In this document: one piece after another, positions 1 through 8,384 of the stretch
How positions within the stretch are numbered: position 1 is the stretch's first letter
Layout of the letters: each line of letters opens with the position of its first letter
DNA from: BAIKAL-G1 sp943370385
GTDB lineage: Bacteria; Cyanobacteriota; Cyanobacteriia; PCC-6307; Cyanobiaceae
Direction: 5' to 3'
Length of the DNA stretch: 64,000 nt
Assembly: GCA_943370385.1 (NCBI GenBank)
Contig: CALRQT020000007.1
Location: forward strand, 62,001 to 126,000
Notes under the pieces: generated by a model
Told to the model about the DNA's origin: nothing
Seen by the model: only the letters and a program-made list of their open reading frames with translations
Databases searched by the model: none
Program-made: the position numbers and the translations under genes

Positions 1-656
1 CCGCTAACAAAATTGAGCAAGCCATCTAAATTTTCGCCATACTCGGCCGTACGAATTTCCTCGGCGTAGGTGGGCGACACGGCATTAATGCGATCGGCAT
101 ACAGCAGGGCCGCCGCCATGGTGTTATCCCCTTGCATATACCAGGGGATCCAGGCCATGCGATCGAGCTTCCAGCGCCAGGGGCCCACATACTTGAGGTT
201 GTGGATGGTGAAAACGGTGCTGATTTCCGGATCTTGATGCATCCAGACCGGAATCATGCCGGTGTGCCAGTCATGGCAATGCAACACCTCGGGCTTCCAC
301 ACATGCCAGGCAAATTCCGCCGTGGCACTGGCAAAAAACGTGAAGCGCCAATCCTCATCTTCGCCGCCGTAGATGCGCTCGGGATCGAAAACCGGATGGC
401 CGATTAAATAGAGGGGCAGACCATTTTGGGGATGGCGCGTTTCATACACAGCAAAATCCGTGCCCATGGTGTGGGCCCGCCAGATGGGTTCTGCTGGAAT
501 CTCAAGCTTGCTCCAGAGCCGGCCGTAGCCCGGCATGATCAACCGCACGTCATGGCCCAGGCTGGCGAGGGCGGGCGGCAAGGAGCCCACCACGTCTCCC
601 ATGCCTCCAACCTTGACCATCGGGGCGCATTCGGCTGCGGCGAACAGCACGCGCAT
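1..656 (-). CDS. glgA: Glycogen synthase, N-terminal part (cut by window edge)
   Basis: This GT5-family enzyme transfers glucose from ADP-glucose to growing glycogen. Only the first 218 residues are present; the rest lies left of position 1. The ATG at 656 begins MRVLFAAAECAPMVKVGG, and K15-V-G-G is the ADP-glucose binding motif near the N-terminus of the family. Further in, the segment HCHDWHTGMIPVWM is the typical GlgA/GlgB-clan helix region. Downstream of menB and an L,D-transpeptidase on the same strand, but the 76-bp gap to the transpeptidase stop suggests its own expression. Identification is secure from these motifs. Confidence 0.93.
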   Translation of the reverse strand, partial: MRVLFAAAECAPMVKVGGMGDVVGSLPPALASLGHDVRLIMPGYGRLWSKLEIPAEPIWRAHTMGTDFAVYETRHPQNGLPLYLIGHPVFDPERIYGGEDEDWRFTFFASATAEFAWHVWKPEVLHCHDWHTGMIPVWMHQDPEISTVFTIHNLKYVGPWRWKLDRMAWIPWYMQGDNTMAAALLYADRINAVSPTYAEEIRTAEYGENLDGLLNFVS

Positions 657-732
657 GGCGGAACAGGCGGAAGGGTGCCCAACTCTACGGGGGGCCTTAG
701 GAGCCCCCGCAGGACGTCTCCCCGTTCGCGAC

Positions 733-1407
733 TCAGGGCACCACGGTCACCGGGGTTCCTACCTGCACCTGCTCAAACAGGCGCCGCACGTCCTCGTCAT
801 AGAGGCGCACGCAGCCATGGGACACGGCCCGGCCGACGCTGCCCCGTTGAGGAGTGCCATGGAAACCGATCGTGGCGCAGTTCGGTAACGCCAGGGGCTT
901 CACCCCCTCCCAGGGCTTGCGCAGGTTGCAATCCCGCCAAAAACCGATCCAACGGCTGCCGAGGGGGTTACTGGGCCCAGCGCCAATCGTGAGGGAGCGC
1001 TGGGGGTGCTGCCAGGTCGGGTTGCGGATCTTCTCCAGCACCGCAAACGAGCCCAGGGGGGTCTCCCAGCCGGGCCGGCCAATGGCCACCGGGAACTGCT
1101 CCAGCAGCAGCCCGTCCTCGAGCAGCAACAGCCGCCGCTTGCCCCGTTGCAACACCAGCTGGCGACCCTCCCGGTGCAGCAGGGCCGGCGGCAGCTCGAA
1201 CAGGCCTGGAACCGGGCTAACGGGCCCGGTCAGGTTGTCCTGCTGGACTGGACCTGGCGCCCAAAGCGAACCTTGCTCCAGGGCCGGCAGGCCCCCTGGG
1301 CTGGGCTGGGCCTGGACCTCAGCGATCCCGCCCAGCATCGGCCCCACCAGGGCTGCAGCCAGAACGGGCGTCACCCACCAGAGAGCCCGGGCTCGACTCA
1401 AGCGCAC
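733..1407 (-). CDS. L,D-transpeptidase (YkuD/ErfK family), exported
   Basis: Predicted periplasmic peptidoglycan-modifying enzyme of the YkuD family. The C-terminal part shows the family signature: HGTP, then SHGCVRLYDED with the catalytic Cys near residue 199, ending 25 residues before the stop. The N-terminus has one hydrophobic segment (about residues 9-29) that fits a signal anchor. The reading frame stays open far upstream through menB, but that part is antisense-like; the GTG at 1407 (or TTG at 1401) lies just after the menB stop at 1484 and directly before the hydrophobic stretch, so I chose it. The start is less certain than the function class. Exact substrate is unknown. Confidence 0.8.
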   Translation of the reverse strand: MRLSRARALWWVTPVLAAALVGPMLGGIAEVQAQPSPGGLPALEQGSLWAPGPVQQDNLTGPVSPVPGLFELPPALLHREGRQLVLQRGKRRLLLLEDGLLLEQFPVAIGRPGWETPLGSFAVLEKIRNPTWQHPQRSLTIGAGPSNPLGSRWIGFWRDCNLRKPWEGVKPLALPNCATIGFHGTPQRGSVGRAVSHGCVRLYDEDVRRLFEQVQVGTPVTVVP

Positions 1408-1483
1408 AAGCCGCTGCCGGTGGCATGCACTGGCGTACCCGGGCCAGCCCAAGGCCAGGCCAGGGCAACCAGGGCTGCCGACC

Positions 1484-2326
1484 TCAAGGCAGCCAGGGCG
1501 AAGCCGAAAAGTCTGGGGGGCGTTTTTCCAGAAAGGCATTGCGTCCCTCCTGACCTTCTGCGGTTCGATAAAAGAGATGGGTGGCCTGGCCGGCCAGCTC
1601 CTGAAGCCCGGCCATGCCATCAGTCTCGGCATTAAATGCCGCTTTGAGGCAACGGATCGCCGTGGGGCTGTGGCCCAGCACCTCCCGGGCCCAGCGCACC
1701 CCCTCGGCCTCGAGTTGCTCCAGGGGAACCACCTGGTTGACCAGGCCCATGGCCAGCGCCTCCTGAGCTCCGTACTGGCGGCAGAGGAACCAGATTTCCC
1801 GGGCCTTGCGCTGGCCCACCACCCGGGCCAGGTAGCTGGCGCCAAAGCCGCCATCGAAGCTGCCCACCCGGGGGCCGGTCTGGCCGAAGACAGCATTTTC
1901 GGCCGCCAAGCTGAGGTCGCAGAGCAGGTGCAGCACCTGGCCACCGCCGATGGCGTAGCCCGCCACCAGGGCGATCACCACCTTGGGCAGGCTGCGGATC
2001 AGGCGCTGCAGGTCGAGCACGTTGAGCCGGGGCAGGCCCTCGTCATCGACATAGCCGCCGTCGCCGCGCACGCTCTGGTCACCGCCGGCGCAGAAGGCGT
2101 AGGCCCCATCGGCGGCCGGGCCGGCGCCGGTGAACAGCACCACCCCGATCGCCGGGTTGTCCCGCACCCGCGAGAAGGCGTCATAGAGCTCGCTCACGGT
2201 GCGGGGCCGAAAGGCGTTGCGCTTCTCCGGCCGGTTGATCGCAATGCGGGCGATGCCCTCCTCGCTGAGATCAAACAGGATGTCTGAATAGGTCCCCTGC
2301 GGGATCCACGGCACCACAGAAGCCAT
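1484..2326 (-). CDS. menB: 1,4-dihydroxy-2-naphthoyl-CoA synthase
   Basis: Crotonase-fold enzyme that closes the naphthoquinol ring from o-succinylbenzoyl-CoA; in cyanobacteria it leads to phylloquinone, the photosystem I quinone. The 280-residue protein has the family landmarks INRPEKRNAFRP, the oxyanion region CAGGDQSVRG, and GYAIGGGQVLHLLCDLSLA followed by GPRVGSFDGG. The length is normal for MenB. menD lies 175 bp upstream on the same strand, so the two sequential pathway steps are together. The ATG at 2326 overlaps by one base the stop of a 32-codon ORF of doubtful reality. Confidence 0.96.
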   Translation of the reverse strand: MASVVPWIPQGTYSDILFDLSEEGIARIAINRPEKRNAFRPRTVSELYDAFSRVRDNPAIGVVLFTGAGPAADGAYAFCAGGDQSVRGDGGYVDDEGLPRLNVLDLQRLIRSLPKVVIALVAGYAIGGGQVLHLLCDLSLAAENAVFGQTGPRVGSFDGGFGASYLARVVGQRKAREIWFLCRQYGAQEALAMGLVNQVVPLEQLEAEGVRWAREVLGHSPTAIRCLKAAFNAETDGMAGLQELAGQATHLFYRTAEGQEGRNAFLEKRPPDFSASPWLP

Positions 2327-2501
2327 CAGCCCAGCGTTGGCGGCCCGGCCATTCTGCGCCGCAGCTCCGAAGCGCCCACCGCCAGGGTGTCGTGGCCGGC
2401 CCCGTTCGCCGCCCGCTTCGCCATCGAGGCCGAGATCGGGCTCTGGGAATCAACCAGCGACGGGCCCTGGAGCCCGGATCCGGTCCCAGGCGTTGGCGGG
2501 C

Positions 2502-4388
2502 TCAGGATCCTCCCGATCGCCAGCCCTGGCGCAGGGCCTGACGCAGGGCCGCATCGGCCCGGCGGTCCGTACGCAGTTCCAACAGGGCCAGGCGCTCGCT
2601 GGCCGCCCAGGCCAGCCCTGCGGCCAACTCCTCCAGCCCCGCCAGGCTGCGCCAGGGCACGCCAAAGGCTGCCGCCAAGGGACCATGGCGGATCGGTTGG
2701 GGCATGGCAAACAGGCGTTCGAAATCAAGCGGGCCAGGCCCTTGCCCGGGGCGCGGCGGCCCGCCCTGGTGGGCTTGGGCGCCGGCGCCAACCCCTGGGC
2801 GAATCGGCAACTGCTCAAAAATGCCGCCTCCGCCGTTCTCCACCAACAGCACGGTCAACTGGCCGCCCAGCTGCTGCTGCCAGAGCCAGCCGTGGCTGTC
2901 GTGCAGCAGGGCCAGATCGCCGGTGAGCAACACAAGCCGCCCCTCCAGCTCGGCCAGGCCGCAGGCGATGGACAGGGTGCCATCGATGCCGGAGGCGCCG
3001 CGAAAGCCATGGACCCGCCGCTGGGGCGCCAATGGATCGCTAAAGCTCTCCCAGTCCCGCACGGGGCTGCTGCTGGCCAGCATCAGGGGGACCCCAGGGG
3101 GCAACAGGGACCCCAAGGCCCGGCTCAGGGCCGGTTCGTTCGCCGGGCCGGTGGCGGCAAGCTGGCGGTCCAACCAGGCCTGGGCGCGCGCTTCGGCGGC
3201 GAGCCAGTGGGCGGCTTGGGCCTGGCCCCCAGCCGCAGGCAACCCTTGCCAAAGCTCCTGGGGCAAGCAATCCAGCCAGGCCAGCAACCCCTGGCTCCAG
3301 CGCAGGGGATCACCCACCGCCCCATCCAAATTGCGGGGATCGGCTTCGCTGATCAGCAGCTGGGGGCCGCTGGCCGCCGCCAACCATTGCTGGAGGCGCC
3401 GGCTAGCGGGCAAGGGGCCAAGCCGCAGCAGCTGGCCCGGGCCCAGATCGGCCGCCGGGGCATCCAGCAGCAGGTCGTAGGCGGAGATCGTGGCCAGACC
3501 CGGCCAGCCCCTTAGGCCCGAGAGCCCATCGGCTAGCACCGACCAGCCGCTGCGGCGCTGCCAGCGGATCAGGCCCGCGGCAAAACGCTCCAGTTCTCCT
3601 GCCGTGCCACGCCAGGGGCCGGCCACCACCACCCCCGGTCGATCCGGATCCAGCCGGGGAACCCCAGCCCCAGCGAGCCCCGTAGCGCCCTGGGCGCGAT
3701 CGAGCGGGTCCTGCGTGGCTTCGCTGAAGCGGGCCCGAGGGGATTCCTGGTCGGATGGCGCTGCCCAATCCAAGCCCAGCTCCCCAGCCAATGCGCCCGC
3801 CAGGCGCTCCAGGACCTCGGCCCCGATGTGGAGCGGCTCCTCCATCGGCAGGTTGAGGTGCACGGGCCCGAGGGGACTGCCGAGGCAGGCCTGCCAGGCC
3901 CGCCGGGCCAGGGAGTCCAGGCTGGCACCATCCTCTTGGGCTAAACCGTTTGGGCTGGCCTGCAGCAGTAGGCGGCAACAGGGGGCCAGGAACTCCTCCT
4001 GGTTCACGGTCTGGTTGGCGCCCCGGTTTTTGAGCCGGGCTGGCCGATCGGCGCTCAGCAGCAGCAGGGGAATCGCCCCCCGATCCGCCTCGACCACGGC
4101 CGGCAGCAGGTTGGCCACGGCGCTGCCCGAGGTGGTCACCACCGCTGCCGGCAGGCCGCCGGCCCGGCCCAGGCCCAGGGCGAAGAAGGCCGCCGAGCGT
4201 TCATCCACGGCGGTGAACAGCTGCAGGCCCCAGGGCTCGAGTAGCCCCGCCGCCACCGCCAGGGGGGCCGAGCGGCTGCCGGGACAAAGCACCAGCCGCT
4301 CCAGCCCCTGGCGCCGCAGGGCCTGCAGCAGGCCCAGGGCGGCCCGCAGGTTGGCCTCTGCCGTGGGGGGAGGGGGGTCAGCCAGCAC
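2502..4388 (-). CDS. menD: SEPHCHC synthase (2-succinyl-5-enolpyruvyl-6-hydroxy-3-cyclohexene-1-carboxylate synthase)
   Basis: Thiamin-diphosphate enzyme that joins 2-oxoglutarate to isochorismate in phylloquinone synthesis. The 628-residue product begins with a GTG at 4388. CPGSRSAPLAVA at residues 35-46 is the characteristic MenD N-terminal motif; the C-terminal ThDP domain shows LLTGDLALLHDSHGW and ENGGGGIFEQLP. It is slightly longer than many homologues, with a Gly/Ala-rich middle. The gene is divergent from lepB with only 31 bp between the chosen starts, so the two promoters must overlap the coding ends. menB follows downstream. Confidence 0.95.
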   Translation of the reverse strand: MLADPPPPTAEANLRAALGLLQALRRQGLERLVLCPGSRSAPLAVAAGLLEPWGLQLFTAVDERSAAFFALGLGRAGGLPAAVVTTSGSAVANLLPAVVEADRGAIPLLLLSADRPARLKNRGANQTVNQEEFLAPCCRLLLQASPNGLAQEDGASLDSLARRAWQACLGSPLGPVHLNLPMEEPLHIGAEVLERLAGALAGELGLDWAAPSDQESPRARFSEATQDPLDRAQGATGLAGAGVPRLDPDRPGVVVAGPWRGTAGELERFAAGLIRWQRRSGWSVLADGLSGLRGWPGLATISAYDLLLDAPAADLGPGQLLRLGPLPASRRLQQWLAAASGPQLLISEADPRNLDGAVGDPLRWSQGLLAWLDCLPQELWQGLPAAGGQAQAAHWLAAEARAQAWLDRQLAATGPANEPALSRALGSLLPPGVPLMLASSSPVRDWESFSDPLAPQRRVHGFRGASGIDGTLSIACGLAELEGRLVLLTGDLALLHDSHGWLWQQQLGGQLTVLLVENGGGGIFEQLPIRPGVGAGAQAHQGGPPRPGQGPGPLDFERLFAMPQPIRHGPLAAAFGVPWRSLAGLEELAAGLAWAASERLALLELRTDRRADAALRQALRQGWRSGGS

Positions 4389-4419
4389 CGCAGCGGAGGG
4401 TGGTGAGGATCAGCCGATC

Positions 4420-5097
4420 ATGCTGAAGCGCCGGAAGGGTCCCGCTCCTTCTGCCCCTAATCGCCAATCGCCGATGGCCGCAGCCCCTCCCGACCCAGCC
4501 GACCAGGCGGAAGCAGCCACCGCTTCGGCTCCGCCCATCCCGGCGCCGCCAAAGCCCTGGTGGAGCTCCCTACTGGTCTGGCTGGCCCTGGCCCTGCTGC
4601 TGCGCTGGGCCGTGGTCGAACCCCGCTGGATCCCGTCGGGCTCAATGCTGCCCACCCTGGAGCTCCAGGACCGGGTTCTTGTTGAGAAAGTGCGGCCCAA
4701 ACTGGGCCAGCCCCTGCCCCTGGGCACGATCGTCGTCTTCCATCCCCCTGGGGCCCTGCTGGCGGCGGGTTACGACAGCAAGGCGGCCCTGATCAAGCGG
4801 GTCGTGGCCCGCTCCGGCGATGTCGTTGAGGTCAAGGACGGCCAGCTCTATCGCAATGGGGAAGCGGCGGTCGAACCCTGGCTGGCCGAACCGATGCAGT
4901 ACCGCTTTGGCCCGGTCACCGTGCCGGCGGGCAACCTGCTGGTGCTTGGTGACAACCGCAATGCCAGCCTCGATTCCCACCTTTGGGGGCCCCTGCCCAG
5001 CCAGGAGGTGATTGGCACGGCCCTGGTCCGCTACTGGCCGTTGAACCGCATCGGCCTGCTTCGGTTTTCCACCAAGGATTCCGCAGCCCGGGCCTGA
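4420..5097 (+). CDS. lepB: Signal peptidase I
   Basis: Membrane-anchored serine protease that removes signal peptides from Sec (and Tat) substrates. A Pro/Ala-rich leader is followed by one membrane helix (SLLVWLALALLLRWAVV), then PSGSMLPTL with the catalytic Ser, IKRVVARSGD with the catalytic Lys, and the conserved box GDNRNASLDSHLWGP. About 225 residues from the ATG at 4420; an ATG at 4474 gives a protein 18 residues shorter and is a reasonable alternative. I preferred 4420 because GAGG lies 11 nt upstream. The frame is open far upstream, but that part is antisense to menD. Confidence 0.93.
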   Translation: MLKRRKGPAPSAPNRQSPMAAAPPDPADQAEAATASAPPIPAPPKPWWSSLLVWLALALLLRWAVVEPRWIPSGSMLPTLELQDRVLVEKVRPKLGQPLPLGTIVVFHPPGALLAAGYDSKAALIKRVVARSGDVVEVKDGQLYRNGEAAVEPWLAEPMQYRFGPVTVPAGNLLVLGDNRNASLDSHLWGPLPSQEVIGTALVRYWPLNRIGLLRFSTKDSAARA

Positions 5098-5140
5098 CAG
5101 CTGGGGTAGGGTGGTCAGCGTGATACGGAGCAGTCCGGAG

Positions 5141-5488
5141 ATGTTCAACCCGGAGTTCCTGACGACGGACAGCGAATCAGCCAACAGCAACTCGCTGATT
5201 CAGTACCTCCAGGAGCAATCTCCGGATGTGCTTCAACGGGTGGCCCGCTCCGCCAGTTCCGAGATCCAAGACATCATTCGTCACAACGTCCACGGTCTGC
5301 TGGGCATGCTGCCTAGCGAACAATTTGAAGTCAAAATTCAGGCCAGCCGGGACAATCTCGCCGGTCTGCTGGCTTCAGCGATGATGACTGGCTACTTCCT
5401 GCGCCAGATGGAGCAGCGCATGGAGCTGGAAGCCAGCCTGTTCAGCGAGGACAGCCTGGAGGCCGATCCGGGCGAGTTGGAACTCTGA
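5141..5488 (+). CDS. DUF760 protein
   Basis: Conserved cyanobacterial and plastid protein of unknown biochemical role. The 115-residue product starts MFNPEFLTTDSE, matching the usual N-terminus of the family, with GGAG ending 10 nt upstream; a GTG at 5111 would add ten residues that I do not think are translated. The core region (IIRHNVHGLLGMLP, then ASAMMTGYFLRQMEQR) is the DUF760 signature. The C-terminus is acidic. It follows lepB on the same strand with 43 bp between and is closed by a clear rho-independent terminator at 5571-5605. Confidence 0.88.
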   Translation: MFNPEFLTTDSESANSNSLIQYLQEQSPDVLQRVARSASSEIQDIIRHNVHGLLGMLPSEQFEVKIQASRDNLAGLLASAMMTGYFLRQMEQRMELEASLFSEDSLEADPGELEL

Positions 5489-5570
5489 AAGCCCTGCAGG
5501 TTTGAGTTCCAAGGCCAGGCCCATTTCTTGCCTCAAAACCCCTTGATGAAGCCCAGTCCGATGGGCCAAC

Positions 5571-5605
5571 CCGTTGCGGTCCCCTAGCCGCAACGGCTTT
5601 TTTTT
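5571..5605 (+). terminator. Rho-independent terminator after the DUF760 gene
   Basis: Perfect 9-bp stem CCGTTGCGG / CCGCAACGG (5571-5579 and 5588-5596) with an 8-nt loop, followed after one C by eight T residues. The T run is on the plus strand, so it ends the lepB/DUF760 transcripts before the convergent DUF4336 gene, whose stop is at 5612. Confidence 0.92.
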
Positions 5606-5611
5606 CGCCCT

Positions 5612-6838
5612 TCATTGGGGCCGGGTCCCTGGCACCAGCCCCCATGCCAGCAGCCGGTCATCGATGGCGGCCAGGGTGGCCCAATCACCGCCGCTGGGGG
5701 CCCAGGGCCTGGCTTCCAGTTCGGCGGCAAGCCGAGCCAAATCTTCGCCCGTGCAGGGCATCGGGGCCAGGTAATGGGCACCAACCATCTGGCTGATGCC
5801 CTGCAGCCGCGACAGGCGCCGCAGCCAGGCAAGCAGCAGGCCCCGGTGGCGAGGGAACACCAGCCGCTCCAGCACCGGAGCCAGTTGCAACCTGGGCTGG
5901 CCGTCGCACAACAGGGCCCCAAAAGCCGCCTGCCAGCCGGCCTGCCAGCGGAAGGGATAGAGACCGAAATAGCTCCTGGGGTTCCTTAACCCAGGCCGAA
6001 ACGCCTGGGACCAGACCTGGGCCAGGGGCAGCACCTCCAGGGGCGCCGGCTGGAAATAGGAGGCAAACAGCACCAGGCGCTGCCAGCCCTTGCGGCGCTG
6101 CTCGGCGCTGTCGGTCAGGGGTTCATCGCCCCGCTCGCGGGCATGGAAAAGCAGGGGGGTGGGATCGGCCTCAAACAGCTCGGGCGGTTCGGCGCCGATC
6201 GCCACCAGGGCATCGGTCACCAGCAGGCTGCCGCTGGCTTTGTGGAAACAACTGACCTCCTGGAAGCGACCCAGGCCCAGGTCCACCGGCCCCAGGGAAT
6301 CCCATTCCAGTTGGTCCCCATGGGGCAGGCCGTCCTCGATGAGGGTGTGGGTGCGTCCGGGTGGAAAACCCAGCCAGCTCAAGGGCAAGCGCAGGGGGAA
6401 GCTCCACTGGCCAGGGCTCACCCACACCTGGGCCCTGGGGAAGGCCCGGGCCAGGGCCGGCAGGGGCAGCTTGTGCTCGAGCCCCGAACTGGTGGCCAGC
6501 ACAATCGTGGTCACGGGCCCATAGGAGGCCTCGAACTGGTGCAGCTGGGCCAGCAGCTCCTGGGTGGGGGCCACGGGCCCATAGAGCAGCAGGCCTTCGC
6601 GCAGCCGCAGCACGGTCATGCGGATCGGCACGGCCACATAGAAGATCCCCTGGAGCTGCTCAAAACTCCAAACCTGGCCAGGAACCAATTCCCGCACCAG
6701 GGTCGGGCGCCGGCCGTAGGGATAGAGCGGCAACAGGGGCCACCAGGGCCAGTGCTGATCCACCGGGGCAGGCACGCAGGGTCCCCATCCTCGCAAGCGA
6801 ATCGGGCCCCAAGGGCCGTTCCCAGGCCCCGAGGCCAT
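5612..6838 (-). CDS. DUF4336 protein
   Basis: Conserved protein found mainly in cyanobacteria and plants, function unknown; the fold resembles metallo-beta-lactamase-like proteins but I see no complete HxHxDH motif here. From the ATG at 6838 it has 408 residues, with the typical opening WSFEQLQGIFYVAVPIRMTV and later FPRAQVWVSPGQWSFPLRLP. An upstream extension to 6913 exists in frame but runs through the psbA terminator and is not credible. It lies just downstream of psbA on the same strand, separated by that terminator. Confidence 0.8.
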   Translation of the reverse strand: MASGPGNGPWGPIRLRGWGPCVPAPVDQHWPWWPLLPLYPYGRRPTLVRELVPGQVWSFEQLQGIFYVAVPIRMTVLRLREGLLLYGPVAPTQELLAQLHQFEASYGPVTTIVLATSSGLEHKLPLPALARAFPRAQVWVSPGQWSFPLRLPLSWLGFPPGRTHTLIEDGLPHGDQLEWDSLGPVDLGLGRFQEVSCFHKASGSLLVTDALVAIGAEPPELFEADPTPLLFHARERGDEPLTDSAEQRRKGWQRLVLFASYFQPAPLEVLPLAQVWSQAFRPGLRNPRSYFGLYPFRWQAGWQAAFGALLCDGQPRLQLAPVLERLVFPRHRGLLLAWLRRLSRLQGISQMVGAHYLAPMPCTGEDLARLAAELEARPWAPSGGDWATLAAIDDRLLAWGLVPGTRPQ

Positions 6839-6847
6839 CAGCCAAAC

Positions 6848-6874
6848 AAAAAACCCCCTTGCAGCGCAAGGGGG
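6848..6874 (-). terminator. psbA terminator
   Basis: Read on the minus strand, CCCCCTTGC, a 3-nt loop and GCAAGGGGG form a perfect 9-bp stem followed by six T residues. It begins 46 nt after the psbA stop codon and separates psbA from the DUF4336 gene, whose ATG is immediately downstream. Confidence 0.93.
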
Positions 6875-6920
6875 CCGAAGCAAACCAGGGGGGATCGGGG
6901 CCGACCCCTCCAACCGGTCC

Positions 6921-7997
6921 TTAACCGATGGCGGGAGCCGTCAGGGCCACGGGGGTGGTCTGAACGGCAGCCAGGTCGAGGGGGAAGTTGTGGGCATTGC
7001 GCTCGTGCATCACTTCCATGCCGAGGCCGGCGCGGTTGATGACGTCCGCCCAGGTGCTCACCACCCGGCCCTGGGAATCCAGGATCGACTGGTTGAAGTT
7101 GAAGCCGTTGAGGTTGAAGGCCATGGTGCTCACGCCCAGGCTGGTGAACCAGATGCCCACCACCGGCCAACCGGCCAGAAAGAAGTGGAGGCTGCGGCTG
7201 TTGTTAAAGGAGGCGTACTGGAAGATCAGGCGACCGAAGTAACCGTGGGCAGCCACGATGTTGTAGGTCTCTTCCTCCTGGCCAAACTTGTAGCCGTAGT
7301 TTTGGGACTCGGTCTCGGTGGTTTCCCGCACCAACGAGGAGGTCACCAGGGAACCGTGCATCGCCGAGAACAGGCTGCCTCCGAACACACCGGCCACGCC
7401 AAGCATGTGGAAGGGGTGCATCAGGATGTTGTGCTCAGCCTGGAACACCAACATGAAGTTGAAGGTACCTGAGATGCCCAGGGGCATGCCATCGGAGAAG
7501 GAGCCCTGACCAAAGGGATAGATCAGGAAAACGGCAAAGGCAGCCGAGAGCGGGGCGCTGTAGGCCACGCAGATCCAGGGGCGCATGCCCAGCCGGTAGG
7601 AGAGCTCCCACTGGCGGCCCATGTAGGCCGAGATGCCAATCAGGAAGTGGAAAACGATCAGCTGGTAGGGACCGCCGTTATAAAGCCACTCATCCAAGCT
7701 GGCCGCTTCCCAGACCGGGTAGAGGTGCAGGCCGATGGCATTGCTGGAGGGGATCACCGCGCCGGAGATGATGTTGTTCCCATACAGGAACGAACCGGCA
7801 ACGGGCTCGCGGATCCCATCGATGTCGACGGGGGGAGCGGCAATGAAGGCAATGATGAAGCAGATGGTCGCCGTGAGTAGGCAGGGGATCATCAGCACAC
7901 CGAACCAGCCCACATAAATGCGGTTGTCGGTGGAGGTCACCCACTGGCAGAAGCTTTCCCAGCTACTGCGGCGGCCGCTGCGAAGTGCAGTGGTCAT
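6921..7997 (-). CDS. psbA: Photosystem II D1 reaction centre protein
   Basis: D1 binds the primary donor chlorophylls, pheophytin, QB and part of the Mn4CaO5 cluster. All 358 residues are present. Landmarks: MRPWICVAYSAP, FQAEHNILMHPFHMLGVAGV, and the C-terminus NAHNFPLDLA followed by a 15-16-residue extension normally removed by CtpA. The residue equivalent to canonical position 130 is Gln (YMGRQWELSYRLG, Q129 here because the N-terminus is one residue shorter), the D1:1 low-light type rather than the Glu of D1:2. Monocistronic, with a strong terminator and a 387-bp upstream region. Confidence 0.99.
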   Translation of the reverse strand: MTTALRSGRRSSWESFCQWVTSTDNRIYVGWFGVLMIPCLLTATICFIIAFIAAPPVDIDGIREPVAGSFLYGNNIISGAVIPSSNAIGLHLYPVWEAASLDEWLYNGGPYQLIVFHFLIGISAYMGRQWELSYRLGMRPWICVAYSAPLSAAFAVFLIYPFGQGSFSDGMPLGISGTFNFMLVFQAEHNILMHPFHMLGVAGVFGGSLFSAMHGSLVTSSLVRETTETESQNYGYKFGQEEETYNIVAAHGYFGRLIFQYASFNNSRSLHFFLAGWPVVGIWFTSLGVSTMAFNLNGFNFNQSILDSQGRVVSTWADVINRAGLGMEVMHERNAHNFPLDLAAVQTTPVALTAPAIG

Positions 7998-8384
7998 GGA
8001 AGGAAAGAGAACGGGTTGGCCGCAAGAAGCGGCGTATGAACGCTAAGAACGTCCTGCCCAAGCACAACAGGGCGCAACCAAACGTCAAACCCCTTCAACA
8101 AACTTCAGGCGCCTTTAGTTTTCTTTGCAATAGCGCCCTGGTCTCGCAAAAGAGATTCACAAAGCCTGATTCCCTGGGCCTGGCTCCTCAAGTCTTGTCG
8201 CCAATGGCTTGTTGATACAACCTGGCTCCTCAAGAAGATCCAAACAAGCCAAGCAGGTCTGCCGTTTTTGCCAGGTCGACACCTGGGCCGCGCCATGGCA
8301 CTAAGAGGGCCCGGGGCGGCAGGCAAAGCCTGGGCGGAACCCATGGGCCAAGCCGCGGCCGGGGGCTCCGTCTCCCCCGCGGGG
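7998..8384 (-). promoter_or_regulatory. psbA upstream region
   Basis: Gene-free 387 bp between psbA and the upstream GTPase-like gene. The part near psbA is clearly more AT-rich than its surroundings. Read on the minus strand it contains TTGACG (about 95 nt before the ATG), a plausible -35 hexamer, but no convincing -10 at the right spacing, so I do not place a promoter. A small stem-loop GCCGC-TTCTT-GCGGC (8019-8033) would lie in the leader, about 22 nt before the start codon. Farther up are two copies of a 14-bp direct repeat listed separately. Confidence 0.55.
8179..8234. repeat. 14-bp direct repeat upstream of psbA
   Basis: CCTGGCTCCTCAAG occurs exactly at 8179-8192 and again at 8221-8234, 42 bp apart start to start, or about four helical turns. 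The copies lie 180-240 bp upstream of the psbA start. Function unknown; the helical phasing would suit a protein binding site. Confidence 0.7.

Noticed and set aside
854..2287. Long plus-strand ORF opposite menB and the transpeptidase
   Set aside because: Arg/Gln/Pro-rich translation without family resemblance; it is the antisense shadow of two recognised genes in GC-rich DNA.
2326..2424. 32-codon minus-strand ORF whose TGA overlaps the menB ATG
   Set aside because: The overlap is suggestive of coupling, but the product is not protein-like enough and I recognise nothing; left out as unsupported.
3490..4419. Open frame upstream of lepB
   Set aside because: It is antisense to menD and Arg/Ser/Pro-rich; lepB begins at 4420 or 4474.
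6839..6913. N-terminal extension of the DUF4336 ORF
   Set aside because: Passes through the psbA terminator hairpin; the ATG at 6838 gives the usual N-terminus.
7998..8120. Defined psbA promoter boxes
   Set aside because: TTGACG is present on the minus strand but no good -10 element follows at 16-18 nt, so I did not annotate a promoter.
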